Positions 1-8,246 of a stretch of 61,651 nt of DNA are shown piece by piece. The translations under genes were made by a program, and so were the position numbers. Source of the DNA: an uncultured Clostridia bacterium (lineage in GTDB: Bacteria; Bacillota; Clostridia; Saccharofermentanales; DTU023); contig CAKZWV010000065.1 of NCBI GenBank assembly GCA_937922005.1, forward strand, positions 1-61,651, in the 5' to 3' direction. Numbering within the stretch: position 1 is the stretch's first letter; the number at the start of each line of letters is the position of its first letter. Below the pieces are notes generated by a model. The model was not told the DNA's origin. It did not search any database and worked only from the letters and a program-made list of their open reading frames with translations.

Positions 1-1959
1 GAGTTGGATATGGGTGAGTTTTGGACCTACACCTATACCTATCGATTGACTGAAGCCGATGAGAAGGTGCAAAAAGTAGAAAATAAGGCTACCGTGAGTG
101 GTAATCCTTATGATCCTGACGACCCAAATACTCCCCATACGCCTATCTCCAGAACCTCCATCGTGGTGGTCCCTGAAGTACCCAATGTACCCAATGTACC
201 CGAAGCTAGCCTTGCCGTGACGAAAAAAGTAGCAAGTGTTAAAGATTCAAGTACTCAAAAAACCCTTGATCCTTCCAAGCCCAATCTCATCAAAAAGGGT
301 AATGTGATTTCTTATGAAGTCACGGTTAAAAACACCGGTGCTTTGCCCATCTTTGACTTAACGATGAAAGACGAAAAGGTAAAAGAAGGTGAGACTGAGG
401 TTACTATTAAAGAATCCATCAAGGAAGATAAGGTGCTTGCGGTAGGCGAGACTTGGATTATTTGCTACGAGTATGAGATCAATGCCCAGGACGAACGCTC
501 TGGCCAGGTGGTCAATACTGCGAAGATTTCAGGAAAGGGGAAAGTTGCAGATCCTGCTAACCCGAGCAAACCTGCCAATCCTAGCGATCCTGGCCAGAAG
601 GTCTCCGACGAATCAACGGCCGTCTTGCCAGTAGCTGACTTTATGGTCTACAAGACTTTGAAGAATGCCGATCAATTTACTCCAAACAAGCAGCCTCAGT
701 CGGGTACGCCCATGACCTATCAAGTTGAAATTCGCAACGTAGGTATTGTGCCCATCGAGCAGATTCAGCTTACGGATACCTTCTTTGTCGAGAAAGACCT
801 CTTGAAAGCGACGCCACGTATCGTGGCCGTTGAAGAAATAGAGACAGACCCCGAGAAGAAACAGAATCTCTTGCAACAGCTGCACCTGAGCTATCAGAAT
901 ACTGCAGGAGTTCTGGATGTCGGCGAAAGCTGGTGGGTGACTTATACCTACAAGCTGAAACAATCGGATATTAAGAAAAAGGAAGGAAAATCGTGCATTA
1001 CTAACACCGCAGAGGTGACAGGAGAGCCTGACTATTCCAAGTTGACTGACAAGGAAAGGCCTAGCAACACGCCTAAGCTCATCAAAAAGAAAGGCACCTG
1101 TAACTACTATCTTGAGCCCCCCCTCGAGCCCAACCTTAAGATTAACAAGACCATTGTTGATCCTACAAAGAATTGGACTCCCAAGACCAATACGACCTTT
1201 AAGGTAGGCGATTGGATCTGGTACAAGGTAGAAGTGATGAACACGAGTGACGCTAGGTTTGATGGACTTCATATGACAGATACCTTGGCAGATTATATTG
1301 GAACAACGGGTGATCTGAAGGAGATCACTGGTCGAATTCCAAGTAAGAAAGACATGGTTGGTTTTGTCAATGGTGTGAACGCTTTAGTTTATCGAGATAA
1401 AGATGGAGATAAACAATTTGGCGCACACGAAACCTGGATCTTCTACTATGCCTATCAAGTTCCAGCCGATAAGGCAGGGAAGCGCATTGTAAATACCGTT
1501 ACCGCCTCTGGTTCCTACACCACCTACGATGCGAAGTCCCTGTCCATGACCCTGACCCGCTACTGCTCGGCCCAGGCTGAAGCCACCGCCACGGCTAAGG
1601 ATAATCCTGGGACACCCGATACCCCAGGTACGCCTAACACCCCAGGTACCCCTGGTGGGAATGTTCCTGGCTGGACCCCTGGCCCTGGAACGCCTCCGGA
1701 TCCGAATGTGCCTCAGGGTGGTGGCGAAGTGATCAGCCCTCCAGGCCCGCCAGCCTACGGTGGCAGCATTACCTTCCCACCTGAGCAGCCCTACAACCCA
1801 CAGCAATTCATCTACACCCCAGACGGGCAAAACAACAAGACCGTGACAGCCCATGCCATACCACCAGAGACCGGAGAGCGGGATTATTTGTTGCAAGTCT
1901 TCATATTACTTGGAGCCGCCGTCCTGCTGGGCCTTGCTAGAAAGCGCTGGGGAAAATAG
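1..1959 (+). CDS. Sortase-anchored repeat surface protein, C-terminal part (5' end outside window)
   Basis: The reading frame is open from the first base, so the true start lies upstream; 652 codons are visible. At least four modules each end in a G/H-E-x-W-x-x-x-Y-x-Y signature (GEFWTYTYTY, GETWIICYEY, GESWWVTYTY, HETWIFYYAY), followed by a strand with N-T-A/V and a proline-rich spacer. This resembles the DUF11/DUF7507-type beta-sandwich repeats of Gram-positive surface proteins. A Pro/Gly/Thr-rich wall-spanning stretch (about residues 535-610) precedes PPETG, a hydrophobic helix and a basic tail (ARKRWGK), which is a cell-wall sorting signal with Pro in place of Leu in LPxTG. Adhesin or stalk function is inferred. 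No sortase is visible in this window. Confidence 0.85.
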   Translation, partial: ELDMGEFWTYTYTYRLTEADEKVQKVENKATVSGNPYDPDDPNTPHTPISRTSIVVVPEVPNVPNVPEASLAVTKKVASVKDSSTQKTLDPSKPNLIKKGNVISYEVTVKNTGALPIFDLTMKDEKVKEGETEVTIKESIKEDKVLAVGETWIICYEYEINAQDERSGQVVNTAKISGKGKVADPANPSKPANPSDPGQKVSDESTAVLPVADFMVYKTLKNADQFTPNKQPQSGTPMTYQVEIRNVGIVPIEQIQLTDTFFVEKDLLKATPRIVAVEEIETDPEKKQNLLQQLHLSYQNTAGVLDVGESWWVTYTYKLKQSDIKKKEGKSCITNTAEVTGEPDYSKLTDKERPSNTPKLIKKKGTCNYYLEPPLEPNLKINKTIVDPTKNWTPKTNTTFKVGDWIWYKVEVMNTSDARFDGLHMTDTLADYIGTTGDLKEITGRIPSKKDMVGFVNGVNALVYRDKDGDKQFGAHETWIFYYAYQVPADKAGKRIVNTVTASGSYTTYDAKSLSMTLTRYCSAQAEATATAKDNPGTPDTPGTPNTPGTPGGNVPGWTPGPGTPPDPNVPQGGGEVISPPGPPAYGGSITFPPEQPYNPQQFIYTPDGQNNKTVTAHAIPPETGERDYLLQVFILLGAAVLLGLARKRWGK

Positions 1960-2099
1960 AACACAAGACCCCTTACAGTTTGGGATAAATAACTATTTGT
2001 CCCTTCGTGCAAGGGAAGTATATTAAAACACGGATCAGATTTCTGATTTGATCGATTAGTTTGTGGGGGCTGGATTCATTTTTCTAGCCTCCCAGTATG

Positions 2100-2147
2100 C
2101 CGGACCTCGTTTCCTTGGATTGACCAAGGGGCGGGGTCCGGTTTTTT
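2100..2147 (+). terminator. Rho-independent terminator, branched hairpin
   Basis: CCGGACC at 2100-2106 pairs with GGTCCGG at 2135-2141. An inner hairpin, CCTTGG/CCAAGG, lies at 2113-2118/2124-2129. TTTTTT follows. It probably ends transcription of the surface-protein gene. The rest of the 335-base gap up to the TetR gene holds only the promoter described next. Confidence 0.75.
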
Positions 2148-2233
2148 GTGCCTATGATTTCTACAGGGGACTGTTAGCTGGTGCTTTCGGGGATTTGGAA
2201 GGAGAGGGACCCCGTTTTTTATTTTGGAAAGAC

Positions 2234-2262
2234 TTGACAAATAACTAGACCAGATCTAAAAT
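2234..2262 (+). promoter_or_regulatory. Sigma-A promoter for the TetR gene cluster
   Basis: TTGACA at 2234-2239 and TAAAAT at 2257-2262 are separated by exactly 17 bases, close to the vegetative consensus. The start codon at 2295 follows after a strong AAAGGGGGTGG ribosome-binding site. No clear inverted repeat for autoregulation overlaps it. Confidence 0.8.
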
Positions 2263-2294
2263 GAACTTTGTTCAGGGCGAAAGGGGGTGGACCT

Positions 2295-2987
2295 ATGGGC
2301 CCCATTGTTTTATCTAGAGAAGAAATTTTGCGGGTCAGCCGTGAGCTCATTCGTAAGAAAGGATGGGAGTCTGTCAACATCCGGGGAGTCGCTGCGGCTT
2401 GTGGGGTCTCTGTGGGCTCCATTTACAACTATTTTGATTCCAAGACGGCCCTTGTGACGGCTACCGTGGAAAGTGTTTGGTGGGAGATCTTTCATAAGCC
2501 GATCAATCCAGAAGTATTTTCCAACATTGAGGCTTTTATGGTCGGGATTTACCAGCAGATGGCTGTGGGAGCCAAGAAATATCCTGGTTTTTTTACCCTC
2601 CATGCGCTCGGTTTCATCGGTCAGGAAAAGGCAGATGGGCGGCGAAAGATGAAAGAGACCTGGCAACATATCGAAGATGGGATTTGCGATATCCTGCGGT
2701 CCGATCCCAACATCGTTTCGGGTGCCTTCCATGATGAATTTACGGTCGAAGCCTTTGCAGAAGTCCTCTTTTCCCTGATGGTCTCAGCTTTACTCCGGGA
2801 AGATTTTAATCCTTCCTCTGTCGTCCATATTATCCACTGCACCGTCTATGGAGCTGGGAGCCCTGGAGCTTCGAGTCCTGAAGCGAGGCCGGAAGCAGGC
2901 CGCAAGGGCAGCCCTGAGAGGGGCCCCGAAGTAAGTACCGAGGTGAGCCCTGAAGCTAGGCGTGGAGTAGATCAGCATGAAAGTTAA
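2295..2987 (+). CDS. TetR/AcrR-family transcriptional regulator
   Basis: This is a probable DNA-binding repressor of 230 residues. The N-terminal helix-turn-helix is typical of TetR: SREEILRVSRELIRKKGWES leads into IRGVAAACGVSVGSIYNYF and then DSKTALV. The C-terminal ligand domain is not recognisable. The ATG at 2295 was chosen because GGGGGTGG lies 5-7 bases upstream; an in-frame TTG at 2268 has no such site. The last ~45 residues are an odd Pro/Glu/Ser/Arg-rich tail with repeated P-E-(A/V/R) steps, which looks like expanded low-complexity sequence. The gene overlaps the next membrane-protein gene by 11 bases, so it probably regulates the membrane-protein genes that follow; the ligand is unknown. 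Confidence 0.85.
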   Translation: MGPIVLSREEILRVSRELIRKKGWESVNIRGVAAACGVSVGSIYNYFDSKTALVTATVESVWWEIFHKPINPEVFSNIEAFMVGIYQQMAVGAKKYPGFFTLHALGFIGQEKADGRRKMKETWQHIEDGICDILRSDPNIVSGAFHDEFTVEAFAEVLFSLMVSALLREDFNPSSVVHIIHCTVYGAGSPGASSPEARPEAGRKGSPERGPEVSTEVSPEARRGVDQHES

Positions 2988-3411
2988 ACCAAAATATTTA
3001 TTATTACTGGCGAGCCTGGCCTGGCTGATTGCGGGATATAATGTCGTTCGCTTAGGGGTACTGGCGTATTTGGCTTCTACAACCTACCATACCATCTTTC
3101 ACTATTTAGGATCCGTTCTAGTCTTTACCGTCTTTCAGATCTTTATCTTTGGACGACTGGTGAAGAAGCATACGAAACGCATCCAAGCTTATCAAGATGA
3201 GAAACAATATTTTTGGAAGTTTTTCGACTGTAAATCCTACATTATTATGGTGATTATGATGACGGGCGGGATTTCCTTGCGGGCTTTTAAGCTCGTTCCA
3301 GAAGCCTTCATCGCTGTATTTTACACGGGCCTGGGAGCATCGTTGTTTGTAGCTGGGGTGCTCTTTGGCAAAGAATTTATAAGGAGTAGCTTATGTACGC
3401 ACAAGCCATAG
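2977..3411 (+). CDS. Small membrane protein of unknown function
   Basis: A 144-residue protein with about four hydrophobic segments (roughly 7-22, 40-60, 87-103 and 108-130) and a short basic loop (LVKKHTKRIQ) between the second and third. I do not recognise a family with confidence and assign no function. It starts inside the TetR gene and its end overlaps the next gene by 19 bases, so the three are almost certainly co-transcribed and translationally coupled. Confidence 0.75.
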   Translation: MKVKPKYLLLLASLAWLIAGYNVVRLGVLAYLASTTYHTIFHYLGSVLVFTVFQIFIFGRLVKKHTKRIQAYQDEKQYFWKFFDCKSYIIMVIMMTGGISLRAFKLVPEAFIAVFYTGLGASLFVAGVLFGKEFIRSSLCTHKP

Positions 3412-4073
3412 CAGAAAGTGTTTTTGATGCTTTTTATCTGATTACTGTAACAACGCTGGGTTTTATTATGATCCACAATAGTCGGGGCAAGAAAGACAAG
3501 ATTCAGTTTCTCTATTTTGGTTGGATGGCCGTGATCCTGGGATCGGGCGATGCCTTCCACCTGATTCCCCGGGCCTATGCCCTGTGGACCAGGGGACTTG
3601 AGGCCTTTCCGGTGGCCTTAGGTCTGGGCAAGTGGATCACTTCCATCACGATGACCATCTTTTATGTCCTCCTCTATTTTGTCTGGCGCAAACGCTATCA
3701 GATCCATGGACGCCAGGGGTTGACAGCAGCTGTCTTTGCCCTGGCTGTGGTTAGGATTATTCTGTGCTTGCTGCCAGCAAATCAGTGGCTTAGCGCCAAT
3801 CCACCCTTATCTTGGGGGATTTATCGAAATATTCCCTTCACGATTTTGGGCTTGATCGTGGTCGTTCTTTTTTATCAGAGTGCCAAAAATCTGCAAGACA
3901 AGGCTTTTCGTTGGATGTGGTTGACGATTGTTCTGAGTTTTGGCTTTTATTTGCCCGTGGTGCTCTGGTCGCAGACCTATCCGATCATTGGCATTTTGAT
4001 GATTCCCAAGACCTGCGCCTATATTTGGACAGTTATGATTGGATATCTGTCCATGAGAAGAAATCAATTGTAA
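3393..4073 (+). CDS. Polytopic membrane protein of unknown function
   Basis: 226 residues with about seven hydrophobic helices. A GSGDAFHLIPR motif near residues 50-60 places polar and charged residues (Asp, His, Arg) at a membrane edge and may be functionally important. AAGGAGTAGCTT precedes the ATG at 3393, inside the end of the upstream gene. The family is not recognised. Its position in a TetR-led operon suggests an envelope or small-molecule response role, but that is inference from context only. Confidence 0.75.
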   Translation: MYAQAIAESVFDAFYLITVTTLGFIMIHNSRGKKDKIQFLYFGWMAVILGSGDAFHLIPRAYALWTRGLEAFPVALGLGKWITSITMTIFYVLLYFVWRKRYQIHGRQGLTAAVFALAVVRIILCLLPANQWLSANPPLSWGIYRNIPFTILGLIVVVLFYQSAKNLQDKAFRWMWLTIVLSFGFYLPVVLWSQTYPIIGILMIPKTCAYIWTVMIGYLSMRRNQL

Positions 4074-4099
4074 AATACTAGAAAGTGTGAGGTACCATT

Positions 4100-4534
4100 A
4101 TGAGTGCTCCTTTGAAACGTTATATGAATGCTGCCTTCTTATATGCTATTTTTGCTATGGTCGGCGGCGTGTTCTACCGGGAATTTACCAAGTACATGAA
4201 ATTCTCGGCTTGGACGACCCTGTCCGTGGTTCACACCCATTATTTTTTGTTGGGTATGGTATTTTTCTTGGTCTTGCTCTTACTGGAAAAGAATTTTTCC
4301 TTTAGCCAAGAAAAGACAAAAAAGACGACCCTGGTCTACCAGATCGGTGTGAACCTGACGGCCCTTATGCTCCTGGTGCGGGGGGTTACCCAAGTCCTAG
4401 CTTGTCCCCTGCCTCGGGGCTGTGATGCGGCCATTTCTGGAATTGCAGGTCTGGGCCATATCTGTGTAGGACTTTGCATGGTCCTTTTACTTCTCAATGT
4501 GAAAACAGCACTGGTGACTTCTGACCGGGCCTAA
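4100..4534 (+). CDS. DUF2871-type membrane protein
   Basis: 144 residues, four predicted helices. The N-terminal pattern YMNAAFLYAIFAMVGGVFYR, followed by EFTK and then VVHTHYFLLGMVFFLVLLLL, matches what I remember of the DUF2871 family, including the conserved HTH pair in helix 2. The function of that family is unknown. The gap to the upstream gene is 26 bases, with GAGG before the ATG, so it is likely part of the same transcript. Confidence 0.7.
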   Translation: MSAPLKRYMNAAFLYAIFAMVGGVFYREFTKYMKFSAWTTLSVVHTHYFLLGMVFFLVLLLLEKNFSFSQEKTKKTTLVYQIGVNLTALMLLVRGVTQVLACPLPRGCDAAISGIAGLGHICVGLCMVLLLLNVKTALVTSDRA

Positions 4535-4685
4535 GGAAATCTGCCGCATCAATTGTCATACGTATTTCTATGTGCTACCTTACAAGGCGACGAAGTCCCT
4601 TTAGGACAAAGCATCTAGCAGTTTTCGTCTTGGTCTCTGCTCGTAGGCTCCTGCACGGCAAGGGGCTCAAGAAAAGGAGGAGTAT

Positions 4686-5717
4686 ATGCCAGCGCTGAAT
4701 CAATTTGAACTCATGTGTTACGGACTCACTGCCATGCTCCTGGTAGAAATTTTCTGGAAGAAACAATGGGAAGACCTCTATCTCTTCCTTTCGGCCTCCA
4801 TGGCAGGCTTTTCCTTAGAACTTTTAGCGGTCAAACTTACAAGCATCTACCACTATAATCCCGCTTTTTATCTCAACCTTGGCCAGGTGCCCAACCAGTT
4901 TCCCCTCTTTGGGGGCTTCATGTGGGGAGGCGTGACCCTGTATGCCCTCCGTATTGCTAAAAAACTTCACTTCAACCGCCTGATGACTGCGCTCACTACT
5001 GGCTGGCTGGTCGTCTCCATGGATCTCTTTTTGGACGTGCTTGCCATCCGTCTCAATGGGGGCTTTTGGATTTGGGAAGGTCGACCGCTGAGCCTCGAGG
5101 TCAACCACCACCTCTTTATGGGTGTCCTTTGGGTGAACTTCCTGGGCTATCTCTTTGAAACCCCAGCTTTGGCCTACCTGACCTTACTCTGGCGAGAAAA
5201 AAAGACGAGTTGGATTGCAATAAAGAAAATTCCAGGTCCCCTTTCATGGCTCCATGAGCTTCTGGCAGCCCTGGTCATTGCTGTGTCCGGCGTTGCCTTT
5301 GTCGGTGCTGCTAGCGCCCTATCCCTGGCTCTCAATGCGGTTACCGACGAATACTTCGCCTGTCTTGCCTTCCTTGCTCTTTGGCTCTACATTTTCCTAC
5401 AAATACTCCAGCGCATCTTTACCCTCCGCAAGCTTGGCTGGACCTTCCACCTTGCAGATTGGCCCGTTTTCCTATTTTGGCTAGCCATGTATGGGTTTTG
5501 CATCGTAGGCCTTTTTTCCCAGCAGGTTTTCCAGGCTGCTTTTTGGTATAGCCTCCTAGCTGGCCTATTGGCAGGAGGAACCTGCCTTTTAAGCCTGATT
5601 CAGTACCCCAATCCGGAGAATAGAGAGGGGCAAAGTATGGACTGCAGTCCTTCGCAGATCCAGCCTATTCGAAAACAAAATAAGTCTCAAAACCAAGGGA
5701 GAGGAGACGACCTATGA
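4686..5717 (+). CDS. Multi-pass membrane protein, possibly distantly related to carotenoid-biosynthesis (DUF422) proteins
   Basis: 343 residues with about eight to nine hydrophobic segments. The stretch around residues 98-155 (MDLFLDVLAIR, then GFWIWEGRP, then GVLWVNFLGYLFETP) recalls the DUF422/CruF-like layout of Asp-rich helix, G-(Y/F)-W-(I/V)-W and N-F-L-G-(W/Y). This is a weak resemblance recalled by eye, not a search result. AAAAGGAGG lies just upstream of the ATG. A 151-base gap separates it from the DUF2871 gene; no clear promoter or terminator is visible there. The C-terminal 35 residues are polar. It overlaps the next gene by 4 bases (ATGA). Confidence 0.6.
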   Translation: MPALNQFELMCYGLTAMLLVEIFWKKQWEDLYLFLSASMAGFSLELLAVKLTSIYHYNPAFYLNLGQVPNQFPLFGGFMWGGVTLYALRIAKKLHFNRLMTALTTGWLVVSMDLFLDVLAIRLNGGFWIWEGRPLSLEVNHHLFMGVLWVNFLGYLFETPALAYLTLLWREKKTSWIAIKKIPGPLSWLHELLAALVIAVSGVAFVGAASALSLALNAVTDEYFACLAFLALWLYIFLQILQRIFTLRKLGWTFHLADWPVFLFWLAMYGFCIVGLFSQQVFQAAFWYSLLAGLLAGGTCLLSLIQYPNPENREGQSMDCSPSQIQPIRKQNKSQNQGRGDDL

Positions 5718-6697
5718 CAGATTTTGATCCTAACCCAGTGCCGAATGATTCTAGGCACTTGAACCCTGAACCTGTTGCAGCTCAGCCCACAGCTCAGCCT
5801 GCAGCTCAGCCCGTTCAGCCCCAGGGTCCAGCCTTGGCAAAAAGAATCCCGAAAATCCGGATGCCTGGGCAGATTGATCTTGGCGGCGGGGACGAGGCCA
5901 AAGGCCAAGCCCTAGAAGCTGCCGCCCAGCGCCTTCATTTCCCGGGGCCCATCGAGGACGAGATTGCAGGCGAGACGAAGAACGAAATCGAGCAGGGCTC
6001 CATGGCCCCCTTGTATGAGACTCCAGCCTTGGATCCCTGGCTGGGCCAGAAAGAACAGACACCAGAAGAGGCATGGGAGGAGTCTTTACTCTTGATGCAA
6101 TGGGACTCCAGCCTCATGCGAGCTGACGTCATCGCCCAGGCTAACTACTTTTCCAACGATATCATGGCGGTCCTATCTGATTTCATCGTTGTGTTAGGTT
6201 GCATATTGTATGATCAAAGTCTTTTCATCTATATGATAGGGATCACGATCTGCCTGTGTTGGCGTGGCATCCTCCTGTATTGGCAAATAATGGCGAACCA
6301 GATGCAAGAGGAAATAAGGGACCTGGAGCATTTGCTGCCAGAAAAGAAGCTGGAAGAAAGATGGCAGTTCTATACTCGTGAAAATATCTATGAAGATACT
6401 ACCATCGACCTCTACGATTGGTATCTGCGGTGGAGCGGTAGCATCGACCAAGTTCAATATCGTTTTTACTACTGGCTGTACAGGTGGCGGAGACTATGGA
6501 GGGGAGAAACAGGTATCCTAGTCGTACCGTTTTTGAGAGTCATTGCTGGAGAATTACCATCAATACGACACTTTTTTTCATACTTTTTTGGAGATCAAGG
6601 GAAAAGAGAGAGGATCATTCATTACAGTTGGCCCTATGTGTTTATCGGCCTGGATCTTTTCTTGTGCATTCTCCTGAACTATTTGCGCTTCTATTAG
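5714..6697 (+). CDS. Membrane protein of unknown function with Pro/Gln/Ala-rich N-terminus
   Basis: 327 residues. The first ~45 are low complexity with repeated AQP units (TAQPAAQPVQPQ) and are probably disordered and cytoplasmic. Two adjacent hydrophobic helices lie at about 150-190. A charged, aromatic-rich stretch (YYWLYRWRRLWR) follows, and a final helix ends at the C-terminus (LFLCILLNYLRFY). No family is recognised. It is coupled by a 4-base overlap to the preceding gene and is the last gene of the cluster. Confidence 0.7.
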   Translation: MTDFDPNPVPNDSRHLNPEPVAAQPTAQPAAQPVQPQGPALAKRIPKIRMPGQIDLGGGDEAKGQALEAAAQRLHFPGPIEDEIAGETKNEIEQGSMAPLYETPALDPWLGQKEQTPEEAWEESLLLMQWDSSLMRADVIAQANYFSNDIMAVLSDFIVVLGCILYDQSLFIYMIGITICLCWRGILLYWQIMANQMQEEIRDLEHLLPEKKLEERWQFYTRENIYEDTTIDLYDWYLRWSGSIDQVQYRFYYWLYRWRRLWRGETGILVVPFLRVIAGELPSIRHFFSYFFGDQGKRERIIHYSWPYVFIGLDLFLCILLNYLRFY

Positions 6698-6708
6698 GCC
6701 TTCTCAAC

Positions 6709-6761
6709 CCTCCTGCAGTGTATTCTACCTCCTGCAGTGTTTTTCTAACCTCCTGCAGTGT
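6709..6761. repeat. Three copies of a 13-bp motif between convergent genes
   Basis: CCTCCTGCAGTGT occurs at 6709-6721, 6728-6740 and 6749-6761, with periods of 19 and 21 bases. Each copy contains the palindrome CTGCAG. It sits in the 114-base gap between convergent genes. No normal hairpin-plus-T-run terminator is visible there. Confidence 0.8.
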
Positions 6762-6811
6762 TTTCCATCATATAGACTCCAGTATTGGCAGCATTTTCCC
6801 CCTATGTCCAC

Positions 6812-8164
6812 CTATTTTGTCGCTAAACCCGTTCCTTGTCTTTGATAGAAACGCAAGGCCAGCATCAGGACAAAATAGCCGACCGCCATGCCTGCCATCA
6901 CTAGGATGCTGGTCTGGTATGCGGCTTGTTCAGTGGCTGTAAAAGCCATTTTACTGGTCACCATCGCAGAGACCTTGGTATCCCAATAGGAGGGGGCCCA
7001 GACCATGGCCTTCAAGAAGAGGGGGGATAAAAACTTTCTTGGTACAAATACTCCCGTCCCAAAGGCGATCAGGAGGGGCAATATCGTTTTGAGGAAGGCT
7101 GAGGCCTGGGGGGTGGGAATGAGGTAGATGAAAAAGAGAATCATGGAGGTGGAAGCCAGGAGGTTCATGAAGTTGCTGGCCAAGGCCCACCAGAAGACCG
7201 GCATTTCTAGGATGCTTTCGTGGCCTACGACAAAGAAGAGGTAGATGAGGGCGACGTTAACCACCCAGACTAAGATCATTGTCAAAATGGAAGCTAAGAG
7301 TACTTGACTTCCTGTTTTGATTTCTGGATAACCGCTGACCAGGGTCCGATCTTTGATCTCTTTGCGCTCGATGGCTGTAATAGCTAGGCCGAGGGCCGCA
7401 AAGCCCATCAGAAGGATAGTATAATCGATGAAGTTGAAGGCAGTTAGCAGGTAGGCTTCGTAGCGGTTCTGTGCCTGGTCGTCATGGAGCAGAGATCCCA
7501 GTTTTTCCGGCTTTACAATCTCCCCCACCTTGTCCAAGGCAAAGCTTACATTTTTCCCCTCCAGCTTGCCCCCGCAGACCATCTGAAAGACGCTGAGATT
7601 CATTATGATGGCTTGACCCTGTCGCTCTAACTGCTTCCTTTCCATATCATTTTCGGTCCCGTAGTACAGGACCTTCAAGGGCTTTCCCCCTTCAAAATTC
7701 TGTTGAAAGCCCTGGGGGATAATGAGGACGGCATCCAAGCGATTGGCAAAGATGGCATCCAGGATGGCTTTTTCCTGAGCTGGGCTCACGGCCCCTGCTT
7801 GACTTCCCTCTGCCACCGTTGTCTGGCCTTCTGCCGCCATTTTCTTATTTTCCGCCGCCGTTGCCTGGCCCTCCGCTGCCGTTGTTATGTTCCCCGCCGC
7901 CGTTGCCAGATCCGCCGCCTGAACTTCCGAGAGGTCGACCCAGCGAGTATTTTCTCGATAGCTTTTGACGAGGGCCTGGGAGAGAGGGGTCTGATCTTTA
8001 TCCAGTACGTAGACAGGATAGGCCTGGTAGGTTAGTTCTTGCTTGTCCTTTTTCGCTAGAGCTTGTGAGGAGATAAACACGAAAAGTAGGGTAAAGAGAA
8101 GATAAAAGCCAAGAAGAGGAAGATTGCGCCGGAGTATTTGGAAATAAAGCTTAAAGACTTGCAT
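6812..8164 (-). CDS. ABC-2 type exporter permease, second subunit
   Basis: 450 residues with one N-terminal helix, a long extracytoplasmic domain (about 35-220) and five helices at the C-terminal end, the usual shape of ABC-2/YhgE-like permeases. ATG at 8164 is preceded by GGGAGG; an in-frame GTG at 8176 lacks a site. Residues ~80-125 are a degenerate Ala/Glu/Thr repeat (TTAAEGQATAAEN, then MAAEGQTTVAEG) absent from normal family members. The gene follows the other permease and the ATPase on the same strand, so the three form one exporter. The substrate cannot be told; drug, peptide or lipid export are all possible. Confidence 0.8.
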   Translation of the reverse strand: MQVFKLYFQILRRNLPLLGFYLLFTLLFVFISSQALAKKDKQELTYQAYPVYVLDKDQTPLSQALVKSYRENTRWVDLSEVQAADLATAAGNITTAAEGQATAAENKKMAAEGQTTVAEGSQAGAVSPAQEKAILDAIFANRLDAVLIIPQGFQQNFEGGKPLKVLYYGTENDMERKQLERQGQAIIMNLSVFQMVCGGKLEGKNVSFALDKVGEIVKPEKLGSLLHDDQAQNRYEAYLLTAFNFIDYTILLMGFAALGLAITAIERKEIKDRTLVSGYPEIKTGSQVLLASILTMILVWVVNVALIYLFFVVGHESILEMPVFWWALASNFMNLLASTSMILFFIYLIPTPQASAFLKTILPLLIAFGTGVFVPRKFLSPLFLKAMVWAPSYWDTKVSAMVTSKMAFTATEQAAYQTSILVMAGMAVGYFVLMLALRFYQRQGTGLATK

Positions 8165-8246
8165 AAGGCCTCCCACTAAATAAAAAATAATAAACTTGCA
8201 TTATGGCACCCACTGCAATCATTTTAAAGACTTGCATAATGCCTCC
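8151..8246 (-). repeat. Near-identical 23-bp block at the end of one permease gene and the start of the next
   Basis: On the plus strand, TTAAAGACTTGCATAA followed by T/GGCCTCC occurs at 8224-8246 and again at 8151-8173. In the first place it encodes the last residues and stop of the upstream permease; in the second it supplies the ribosome-binding site and first codons of the downstream permease. A partial third copy (AAACTTGCAT) lies at 8192-8201. A 59-base spacer separates the two genes. Confidence 0.75.

Noticed and set aside
6709..6761. CRISPR-like array
   Set aside because: Repeats are 13 bp with 6-8-base spacers, far too short, and there are no cas genes.
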